DNA of 34,361 bases from Flavobacteriaceae bacterium (GTDB lineage Bacteria; Bacteroidota; Bacteroidia; Flavobacteriales; Flavobacteriaceae), in contig JABDLA010000030.1 in the NCBI GenBank assembly GCA_013001965.1, positions 1 through 34,361 of the forward strand, in the 5' to 3' direction. Under the pieces are notes generated by a model. That model was not told the DNA's origin, made no database searches, and saw nothing but the letters and a program-made list of their open reading frames with translations. Below, piece after piece: positions 27,836 through 34,361 of this stretch. Positions within the stretch are counted from its first letter, which is position 1. Each line of letters begins with the position of its first letter. The translations under genes and the position numbers were made by a program.

Positions 27836-29113
27836 ATGGCTGATAAAAAACTACCCTGGTACTTTCTCTTACTTGTTATATTGGCTGGGGAATCGGTATT
27901 TATTTTACCATTCGTACTAGCTCGAGTTTTTAGACCTACAGTTCTTGAGGTCTTTGAACTGACCAATCTAGAGCTTGGCCTTTGTTTTTCGGTATATGGT
28001 ATCGTAGCTATGGCGTCCTATCCCTTCGGAGGCCCACTGGCAGATAAATTTCCACCAAGAAAATTAATCGCCGGAGCCCTTTGGATGACGGGACTGGGTG
28101 GTTTTGTCTATGCAACGTATCCTAGCTTCACAGTATTAAAAATTCTCTATGGATATTGGGGTCTGACTACTATTTTTATGTTCTGGGCTGCTATGATCAA
28201 AGCTACAAGAATATGGGGTGGTACAAAGTCTCAAGGAAAAGCTTTTGGGTTTTTAGATGGAGGAAGGGGTCTAGTAGGGGCATTATTTGGGACTTTAGGC
28301 GTGTTTATCTTTTCCCTATTTGTAGTTGGCGAAGTTTCAGAATTAACCACTGAAGACGCCAGAGCAGCCTTTAGTCAGGTCATACTTGTATCATCGGGAA
28401 TAGTAATGTTCGTTGGAATATTGGTGTGGTTTTTCCTTAAGTTAGATCCAGAAACAGAGAAGCGTGTGATAATAGATAAAATCACGACTTCACAAATAAA
28501 AGAGGTGTTACGATTGCCTTCAGTTTGGTTATTGATGGTTATAATACTTTCCGGTTATGTTGGTTATAAAATTACCGATGTCTTTTCTCTCTATGCTCAG
28601 GACGTGATGCGTTATGATCAGGTGCAATCGGCACAGGTTGGGACCTTTTTGCTTTATATTCGTCCCGTAGTTGGTATATTGATTGGAATACTCGCCGATC
28701 GATCTCGCATCACATTATTGCTTCTACTGAGTTTTGCCATATCCTTAGTTGGTGCCTTATTATATGCCATGGGCTTTGTTCTGGAGTCCATGACAATCAT
28801 GTTTTTCATTTCAATTTTTATTGTTGCGGCCGGAGTTTATGGCGTGCGTTCTTTGTATTTCGCTGTAATGCAACGCGGACAAATTCCTTTGATACTTACC
28901 GGAACGGCAGTTGGTATTATTTCCTTAATAGGATATACGCCTGATATTTTTGTTGGCCCATCAATGGGATATCTCCTTGACAATTCACCTGGAATTGAAG
29001 GACATAGACATGTGTTTTGGATGTTATCCTTATTCTCTTTTATAGGAGTAATTGCTGCCTGGTATTATTATAAACTATACGGTAAAAAGGATTTGAAGAG
29101 CGATAATCCTTAA
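27836..29113 (+). CDS. Major facilitator superfamily transporter
   Basis: The 425-residue protein has about twelve transmembrane segments in two halves, with a cytosolic loop at about 208-232 (PETEKRVIIDKITTSQ). The MFS loop 2-3 motif is seen as GGPLADKFPPRKLIAG (about 64-80), and a second, GILADRSRITLLLLL, in the C-terminal half. Both are those of proton-coupled or facilitated carriers. The substrate is not predictable by sequence; the location right after the CtlX-like gene (13 bp) suggests import of citrulline or a methylarginine or export of a product. The stop codon overlaps that of the convergent histidine kinase: TTAA at 29110-29113 reads TAA on both strands. Confidence 0.85.
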   Translation: MADKKLPWYFLLLVILAGESVFILPFVLARVFRPTVLEVFELTNLELGLCFSVYGIVAMASYPFGGPLADKFPPRKLIAGALWMTGLGGFVYATYPSFTVLKILYGYWGLTTIFMFWAAMIKATRIWGGTKSQGKAFGFLDGGRGLVGALFGTLGVFIFSLFVVGEVSELTTEDARAAFSQVILVSSGIVMFVGILVWFFLKLDPETEKRVIIDKITTSQIKEVLRLPSVWLLMVIILSGYVGYKITDVFSLYAQDVMRYDQVQSAQVGTFLLYIRPVVGILIGILADRSRITLLLLLSFAISLVGALLYAMGFVLESMTIMFFISIFIVAAGVYGVRSLYFAVMQRGQIPLILTGTAVGIISLIGYTPDIFVGPSMGYLLDNSPGIEGHRHVFWMLSLFSFIGVIAAWYYYKLYGKKDLKSDNP

Positions 29114-31152
29114 TCGGTTTGAGCTTTTGGAAGTTCTACGAAAAATTTACTGCCGAGGCCAATTTCACTCTCAACCCATATTTTTCCCTTGTTCATTTCA
29201 ACAAGTTGTTTACAAATAGACAGTCCTAATCCGGTTCCTTTTTCATCGCTGGTTCCTCGTGTGGTAAACCCGGCTGTACCAAATAATTTCTTTTGATTTT
29301 CTTCGGAAATTCCTACTCCGGTATCTTCAATGCAAATGAGGGAGTTGCCGTTTCGTTCGCGATTAGATACTGTTATGACATCGCCGACACGTGAAAATTT
29401 GACGGCATTCGCCAATAAATTCTGAACAACGATCTCGACCATACTCTTATCGGCATATACAAATCCTTTAATGGATTCATCCAGAAGTACAATACGTTTC
29501 TTTTTAACCTTTTTATCGATGAGCTGAATCTTTTCCTGGAATATCTCCTGAATATTGAAAGTTTCCGGTTTAGGCTCAAGATTTTGCAATTGAGATTTCG
29601 ACCAGTTCAGCAAATTCAATAATAAAGCTGATGCATTATCGGCATTGTCGCTTAATTCAGGAATAAGTTCATTGAACTCGCGTTCGGTAATGCTGTTTTC
29701 TTTTAACAGGTCAAGAAAGGCTTTAATGGATGTGATGGAATCTTTCAGGTCATGTGAAACAATAGAGAACAATCGGTCTTTCACATGATTCATATCTTCA
29801 AGATGTTGGGTTTGTTGAAGAATATCATCATTTTGAAGTTTGTATTCCTTATTTCGTTCAGTGAGCAATTTCATTTCAGCATTCGTTTTGCTGCGTTTGC
29901 TTAAAAGTATGATCAAGGATATCGCTAACATCGCTAAAAGAGCCCCAAGGCCATACACGGCGTACCATAAGTTTTTGATCTTCGCCATAGCTTCTTCATC
30001 GGCAGGGCGATCAGTTACTACAGGTTCGGTTATAACCGGAATGATTTCGGTGGAATTGGCATCGCCATTTCTTGATTCATTTTCAAGGCGAATACTGTCT
30101 TTCAGATCATAAAATTGACGTTGCCAGTCAAATGCCCTATCGAAATTACCATTTATGGAGTCCAGGCGCTTTCGAAGCTCATAATGTTTAAGCAATTCAG
30201 TATCGTCACCAACGTCCTGGGATAATGAATAAGCCTCATTGAGTTGAATTTCTGCCAAACGTGTTTTTTCCTGCTGAATGTTCAGATTAGCAATATTGTT
30301 CAATGATTTAAAAATTCCCTTTTTATTATCGATGGTCCTATTGTAGCGAAGGCCTTCAACCAAATAAGGCGCAGCTTTATCGAATTGCCTGAATTCAAGA
30401 TATTCTTCACCTAAACTTGGGAGGATCTCACCACGCATGTCCCTATCCTGTACCGGATCAAGAAGCGCAAGAGCGGCTTCATAATAGTCAATGGACTTGC
30501 GGTGCTCCTCTTTTTTGGCATATAACTCGGCAATATTTATATTAGAGATCTTAATGCCTTCAATTTCATTGAGTTCTGTTCTGACCTCCAGCGCTTTTAA
30601 ATTAAATTCGAGCGCCTCGTCAAATTGTCGTGTATTATAATAAGCTTCTGCGAGGTTGTTATAAGCAAGACTAAGTTCTTCTTTAAGATTATGTTTTTCA
30701 AAAATTGAAATTGCCGAAAGGGAATGTCCGAGTCCTTTCGAATAATTTCCGCGCCTTATTTCAACGATACCTAAACTGTTATTGACCTTGGCAATTCCGA
30801 GGGAATCTTTAAGTTTCGAATAAGATCGGAGGGAGGTGTTGTAATTGTCAAGCGCATTATAATAATCCTCACGCTGTGTGTAAATGAGGGCTTTGTAATA
30901 TTTGATTTCTGCGGTACCTTTTTCGTAATTTAATGAAGCAGCAAGATCTTCCCCGGGTTGAATATAGGAGAGCGCTTTTTGATAATCTTCCGAATCATAG
31001 AAAGATTTAATGAGAGCGATAGAGGTGTTGACCTTGGACGTATCTTGATTTTGAAAAGCTAATTGTACGAGGAGACTATCCTGCTCCTGTGTTTGGGAGA
31101 AGCCGGAGTAAGCGGTTAATAGAATGGCAGTCAAAGTAATTAACTGTTTCAT
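29110..31152 (-). CDS. Tetratricopeptide-repeat sensor histidine kinase
   Basis: This 680-residue hybrid has a signal peptide (residues 1-20, cleaved at FSQ/T), then a sensor part at about 25-350 made of TPR units: YYNALDNYNTSL (97-108), YNNLAEAYYNTRQFDEALEF (164-183), RKSIDYYEAAL (218-228). A single transmembrane segment (GLGALLAMLAISLIILL, 401-417) follows, then a coiled coil (420-455). The HisKA H-box is SIVSHDLKDSITSIKAFL with His467. The ATPase domain has the N-box QNLLANAVKF (577-586), DTGVGI (610-615) and KGTGLGLSICKQ (638-649). There is no receiver domain and no adjacent response regulator, so its partner is unknown. The usual Arg-Thr-Pro after SHDL is Lys-Asp-Ser here. Start: the ATG of MKQLITLTA is chosen over a TTG two codons before. 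Confidence 0.9.
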   Translation of the reverse strand: MKQLITLTAILLTAYSGFSQTQEQDSLLVQLAFQNQDTSKVNTSIALIKSFYDSEDYQKALSYIQPGEDLAASLNYEKGTAEIKYYKALIYTQREDYYNALDNYNTSLRSYSKLKDSLGIAKVNNSLGIVEIRRGNYSKGLGHSLSAISIFEKHNLKEELSLAYNNLAEAYYNTRQFDEALEFNLKALEVRTELNEIEGIKISNINIAELYAKKEEHRKSIDYYEAALALLDPVQDRDMRGEILPSLGEEYLEFRQFDKAAPYLVEGLRYNRTIDNKKGIFKSLNNIANLNIQQEKTRLAEIQLNEAYSLSQDVGDDTELLKHYELRKRLDSINGNFDRAFDWQRQFYDLKDSIRLENESRNGDANSTEIIPVITEPVVTDRPADEEAMAKIKNLWYAVYGLGALLAMLAISLIILLSKRSKTNAEMKLLTERNKEYKLQNDDILQQTQHLEDMNHVKDRLFSIVSHDLKDSITSIKAFLDLLKENSITEREFNELIPELSDNADNASALLLNLLNWSKSQLQNLEPKPETFNIQEIFQEKIQLIDKKVKKKRIVLLDESIKGFVYADKSMVEIVVQNLLANAVKFSRVGDVITVSNRERNGNSLICIEDTGVGISEENQKKLFGTAGFTTRGTSDEKGTGLGLSICKQLVEMNKGKIWVESEIGLGSKFFVELPKAQTD

Positions 31153-31552
31153 TGGCAAATAGCTTAAGGTACAAACATTACATACAACTTAAACTAACCT
31201 TGAGGGACAGGAAAATTAAGCAATACTATCGGGCAATAAAGCCCAACAACAATAATTTCATGCTAAAAATATATGGACTCCGATTAATAGCAGTAACAAA
31301 AATTACAAAAAGAGGACTAAAACCCTAATTATTGCGTCTTAATACCAATAAATTAGACGAAATGAAGCTTATTATTTAATTCGAAATCACCCTATCGATA
31401 AAAGGCATATATCATAGAAAAACTACACTTTTATCGATGAAATGCAACTTCTTAGTTAATTGAATTAACATACTTATTATCAGTAAGTTAAAGATAAATC
31501 GAAAATTATTGAAATTTTAATACTATCTTTTATTCAACTTAAATTATACATT
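31153..31552. other. 400-bp intergenic region with inverted and direct repeats
   Basis: This divergent gap lies between the kinase and a small membrane-protein gene, and no gene is found in it. It holds a small GGGC-AATAAA-GCCC hairpin (31231-31244), an 11-bp perfect inverted repeat (31394-31404/31428-31438) and a 26-bp imperfect direct repeat (31356-31381 and 31436-31461, 21 of 26 equal, 80 nt apart). No full TTG-N19/20-TAnnTTTG promoter could be found for either gene; TATCTTTT at 31524-31531 is one mismatch from the -7 box. A 22-codon open frame at 31260-31328 has no support. Confidence 0.6.
31356..31461. repeat. 26-bp imperfect direct repeat flanking an 11-bp inverted repeat
   Basis: GACGAAATGAAGCTTATTAT and its 3' continuation (31356-31381) recur 80 bp later as GATGAAATGCAACTTCTTAG and its continuation (31436-31461), with 21 of 26 positions equal, both ending in TTAATT. 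Between them, ATCGATAAAAG (31394-31404) and CTTTTATCGAT (31428-31438) are perfect inverted repeats with a 23-nt loop. These may be regulator sites or remnants of a duplication. Confidence 0.6.
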
Positions 31553-31753
31553 ATGAACAAAACTGTTAAAACTATTTTATTGGTAGTAGGTATAGTCCTG
31601 ATTGGATATGGGATCTATACAATGATTGCACCTGAAGCCTCTGTAGAAGTAGGAGGGCTCAGCGTAGAAGCACAGGATAATACAGATGCTTATATTACGA
31701 TTGCCCTCGGTTTGGTTTCGGTCGTCATCGGTTTTTTAGGCGGAAGGAAATAA
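31553..31753 (+). CDS. Small two-segment membrane protein of unknown function
   Basis: The 66-residue protein has two predicted transmembrane segments: TILLVVGIVLIGYGIYTMIA (about 8-27) and ITIALGLVSVVIGFLGG (about 48-64). They are separated by an acidic extracytoplasmic loop (EASVEVGGLSVEAQDNTD). The end is GGRK. This layout resembles small DUF3185-like membrane proteins, but I cannot confirm this. The N-terminal MNKTVKT puts positive charge inside. It has no operon partner; the neighbouring secreted-protein gene converges on it, 5 bp from its end. Confidence 0.7.
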   Translation: MNKTVKTILLVVGIVLIGYGIYTMIAPEASVEVGGLSVEAQDNTDAYITIALGLVSVVIGFLGGRK

Positions 31754-31758
31754 AGCCT

Positions 31759-32553
31759 TTATATCATAATTCTTTTATAAATTACACCCACCGAAGTTTC
31801 GAATTTCAGAATTAAAAAGTTGGACTGTAGGTTATTCAATTGTAGTTCCAAAGTACTTGAATTCGTTGTTTTAAAAGCAAGCAATTTTTTACCAATAGTG
31901 TCGTAAATCTCCAGCTTGTTAACCAGGAATATATCTTGGGTGTCTATGTGAAGTAGATTATTTAATCTATTGAATTTCAATCGAATAAACCGACTATAGT
32001 AATCGTCTAAGGAAAGGTTCTCTTCAGCTTGATTCAGATCCTTAAAAGCGATATAATAGCGGTTAATATATTCAGCAGGATCGAGCTCGACAATATATTT
32101 TGCACCGTTGATATTATGATACGAATCTGTGGTCATATCATAGATATAGACCTCTATAGGCTGGGCGAAGTTTTCCAGGGCCAGCAATGAGAATTTTACG
32201 GTTCCCGAATTCTCCAGAAACAAGCCGAAAGGGTACATTTTCGTATCATCAAAAGCACCAACACCTTGAATAACATAGCGTTCGTTCTCGATCATCCAGT
32301 TAAGATCATCAGGAAGATCTTCTATGTTGGCGGCATCATAACCATAATCAAATCCATCCGTAGCAGAATTGTCAGGCGTAAATCCTAACAATAAATGCCT
32401 TACAAAACCCATTGGAGTCTCAAAATCGACGCGTACACGTTGAATTTCATTATTCCGAAATTGACTTGATTTCTCAGAAACTTGCGCAAAAACCGTGCTG
32501 AATCCAAGAACAAATACGGCAGAAAAGGCCGTTAAAAAGTGTTTAGGTGTCAT
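31759..32553 (-). CDS. Small secreted protein with T9SS-type C-terminal domain
   Basis: The 264-residue protein has a signal peptide (residues 1-23, cleaved at VFA/Q), then a beta-rich module at about 38-180: IQRVRVDFETPMGFVRHLLLGFTP, DGFDYGYDA, WMIENERYVIQGVGAF, FSLLALENF. A C-terminal T9SS type A-like domain at about 205-264 follows (VNKLEIYDTIGKKLLAF, LELQLNNLQSNFLILKFET). The whole module is a shortened copy of the C-terminal part of the neighbour at 32721. It is probably exported by the T9SS onto the cell surface; function unknown. 167 bp separate the two genes. Confidence 0.8.
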   Translation of the reverse strand: MTPKHFLTAFSAVFVLGFSTVFAQVSEKSSQFRNNEIQRVRVDFETPMGFVRHLLLGFTPDNSATDGFDYGYDAANIEDLPDDLNWMIENERYVIQGVGAFDDTKMYPFGLFLENSGTVKFSLLALENFAQPIEVYIYDMTTDSYHNINGAKYIVELDPAEYINRYYIAFKDLNQAEENLSLDDYYSRFIRLKFNRLNNLLHIDTQDIFLVNKLEIYDTIGKKLLAFKTTNSSTLELQLNNLQSNFLILKFETSVGVIYKRIMI

Positions 32554-32720
32554 CAGATTTGGGGATCTAATTAATTATTATCGTGAGGCAATATAATAAA
32601 TTAATTATGAAAACATCTATGAAATGCAAAAAAAACGGATGAAATGCATAAGGTATTGAGCGAAAAATTCAGAAAAAGACAACAATTTTCCTTCATTACG
32701 TCAATAAATTTTGAAACTGT
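32554..32720. other. Spacer between two T9SS protein genes with two ATGAAATGCA motifs
   Basis: ATGAAATGCA occurs at 32619-32628 and again at 32639-32648, exactly 20 bp apart, about 66-95 bp upstream of the start codon of the 264-residue secreted protein. The same decamer occurs once more at 31437-31446, upstream of the small membrane protein gene. The spacing of about two helix turns would suit a regulator binding one DNA face. No terminator with a T-run is clear after the larger gene. Confidence 0.4.
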
Positions 32721-34361
32721 TTAATACTGGATAATGACCTTTTTATTGGCAGTTCCCAGATCGCTTTCCACTTTAAGGACATAGGTGCCTTCAGCGATCG
32801 ATTTCACAGGAATTCGAATCTCATTAGATCCATTGACATCAAAATCAGAACGTTCATAAGATTGAACCTCTTGCCCAATGATATTCACTATTGAAATTCG
32901 GTCAATTTGATGTGCATCCTGAATATGAACATAGATCTCATTGGAATCGTTCAAATAATTGATTAGAATGTTTCCTAATTCATTTTCAGAATCGCTTAAT
33001 GTACTGAGTTCATAAAAGGCCAGATAGAATCGGTCCCTGTGAATACCTGCATCCAGAGACAGTACGAAGTCGGTTGTATTTAAATTGGTATACGTTCCAT
33101 AAAGCGCATCATAAATGAAAACCTCCAGGTCATAATCAAAATTCTCAACGGCAAGCAATGAAATGTTGATCTCTCCTGCTTCTCCCACCATGGCTATAAT
33201 TGGATATTGGCTTTTCGGTTCAAATTCACCAACACCTTGCGTGGAGAAGTATTTTTCTTCAATCAACCATGAAAAATCATTGGCCAGGCCATCGGTATTC
33301 TCTGCATCATAGGCGATATCAATACCATCGGTAGCCTCGCCCGGAATGAATCCAAGAAGTAAAGAGCGTACGGCCCCATCGGTGGTTTGACAGTTTATAC
33401 GGACACGCTGCACCCCATCAGGCTCGGCATAGCTGGTACTGTAATTTGCATTTGATGTATTGGCTATATTACCATTAATATCCATACTGGCATCATTAGC
33501 TTCCATAAAAATGGACGTGCCTAAACCTTCTTTGGCATATACACGTTGGTTGTTATTAAAGGTCACATTGCCGCCGGTTGCCGAGGAAACGACATAGAAT
33601 CCCTGACCGACCGGAATATAACGTTCTGGAAATTTAACCGGTGTACCAAGGCCACTGATCAGTGGCGGCGAAATAGCCGCATTACCGCCGGTTAGGTTGT
33701 AAGTGGCGTAACCACCTTCATATTCTTCAAGAACGTGAGTTTCATTGGTAGTATAATGTTCCCATAAATAGACGGTTCCTTCTATACTTTGTGAACTTCC
33801 GGGGTTACCACTGGCACCCGGAATATTATCTCTAATAAATTCCTGAGCATCAATGGCTGACGGATATGGGTTTCCTACCAGGGCCTGATTACCACCGGTA
33901 ATCGGCGTGGTAATGAGTCCGTTATTTGGTTTACCGTCATAAACATAATTCTGAATATCAATTGTAGGATAGTTTGCGCCACTTCCCTTCATGGTATATC
34001 CCAGACCAACGGCTAAGGTTCCGGTTTCGGTGAGATAGCGCCAATCGGCATAAGACTGCGCAATATCTACATAATTCGGATAATTTTCATAAACCCAGAG
34101 CCAGCGTCTGCTCAGGGTAATAGGCGTTGTTAAAGGATCGGCATCATAACTTTCAGACCATTGTAAGTTCAACGGGTTGGCCGAATTGGTTCCATCGCGT
34201 AAAACACCATCTACTGTATAATCGGTATTATTCGCTGTTGTATTGACCGGGCTCACCGGTGAACTCCAGTAATTATAATTCCATAAGTTGCTTGTACCTT
34301 GCTGGTCTCTTTGCAACCTCCCTGCGCTCGTAACGTCCAATACACTTCCAAGATCTTGTAA
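32721..34361 (-). CDS. Large T9SS secreted protein, C-terminal 546 residues (runs off right edge)
   Basis: The open frame reaches the right edge, so the N-terminus (with its signal peptide) is missing. The visible part begins LQDLGSVLDVTSAGRLQRDQ and has a beta-rich secreted-protein body (NLWNYNYWSSPVSP, LVGNPYPSAIDAQEFI, PVGQGFYVVSSATGG) seen in many flavobacterial surface proteins. A module at about 320-460 (VQRVRINCQTTDGAVRSLLLGF, TQGVGEF, ISLLAVENF) equals that of the smaller neighbour. A T9SS type A sorting domain closes it (RISIVNIIGQEVQSYE, SIAEGTYVLKVESDLGTANK, VIIQY). The protein is likely surface-anchored or released; role unknown. Confidence 0.88.
   Translation of the reverse strand, partial: LQDLGSVLDVTSAGRLQRDQQGTSNLWNYNYWSSPVSPVNTTANNTDYTVDGVLRDGTNSANPLNLQWSESYDADPLTTPITLSRRWLWVYENYPNYVDIAQSYADWRYLTETGTLAVGLGYTMKGSGANYPTIDIQNYVYDGKPNNGLITTPITGGNQALVGNPYPSAIDAQEFIRDNIPGASGNPGSSQSIEGTVYLWEHYTTNETHVLEEYEGGYATYNLTGGNAAISPPLISGLGTPVKFPERYIPVGQGFYVVSSATGGNVTFNNNQRVYAKEGLGTSIFMEANDASMDINGNIANTSNANYSTSYAEPDGVQRVRINCQTTDGAVRSLLLGFIPGEATDGIDIAYDAENTDGLANDFSWLIEEKYFSTQGVGEFEPKSQYPIIAMVGEAGEINISLLAVENFDYDLEVFIYDALYGTYTNLNTTDFVLSLDAGIHRDRFYLAFYELSTLSDSENELGNILINYLNDSNEIYVHIQDAHQIDRISIVNIIGQEVQSYERSDFDVNGSNEIRIPVKSIAEGTYVLKVESDLGTANKKVIIQY

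Noticed and set aside
31260-31328. 22-codon open frame (MLKIYGLRLIAVTKITKRGL...)
   Set aside because: Too short, with no promoter or coding bias evidence, in an AT-rich gap.

Overview
The window comes from a member of the Bacteroidota, very probably the family Flavobacteriaceae. The evidence is as follows: an AT-rich genome; a SusC-type TonB-dependent receptor; secreted proteins with type IX secretion (T9SS) C-terminal domains; promoters of the Bacteroidota form TTG-N19/20-TAnnTTTG; almost no Shine-Dalgarno sequences before start codons; and the gene order rplQ, (two secreted proteins), carA, eno, gltA.

Layout. Positions 1-2736 hold two minus-strand outer-membrane genes: the N-terminal part of a SusC/RagA receptor that runs off the left edge, and a small Omp85/BamA-superfamily protein. 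Positions 2836-20235 are one long plus-strand superoperon of 32 genes. It fuses the str (rpsL, rpsG, fusA), S10, spc and alpha clusters and includes secY, infA, rpmJ and rpoA. It has one strong promoter in front of rpsL and one strong intrinsic terminator after rplQ. tuf, adk and map are absent from it. Genes mostly lie 2-25 bp apart, so the few long gaps stand out: rpsJ-rplC (a terminator-like hairpin), rpsN-rpsH (a hairpin), rpsM-rpsK (27 tandem degenerate heptanucleotides), rpsK-rpsD (a structured leader) and rpoA-rplQ (a small hairpin).

Positions 20246-21735 hold two tandem paralogous secreted proteins of unknown function. A terminator follows, then carA and eno (4-bp overlap), gltA, and a small set of guanidino/ureido-group enzymes: a DDAH-like amidinohydrolase, a CtlX-like citrulline hydrolase and an MFS transporter. 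Together these could turn methylated arginine into citrulline and then ornithine; this is an inference. Facing them is a TPR sensor histidine kinase whose stop codon shares a TTAA with that of the transporter.

The right end has a 400-bp gap with inverted and direct repeats, a 66-residue membrane protein, and two minus-strand T9SS secreted proteins that share a homologous C-terminal module. The larger one runs off the right edge.

The most unusual structure is the heptad array (17325-17513). It fills the rpsM-rpsK spacer in perfect 7-nt phase up to the rpsK start codon. Second are the interleaved inverted repeats between gltA and the DDAH-like gene. No rRNA, tRNA, insertion sequence, prophage or CRISPR array was seen.
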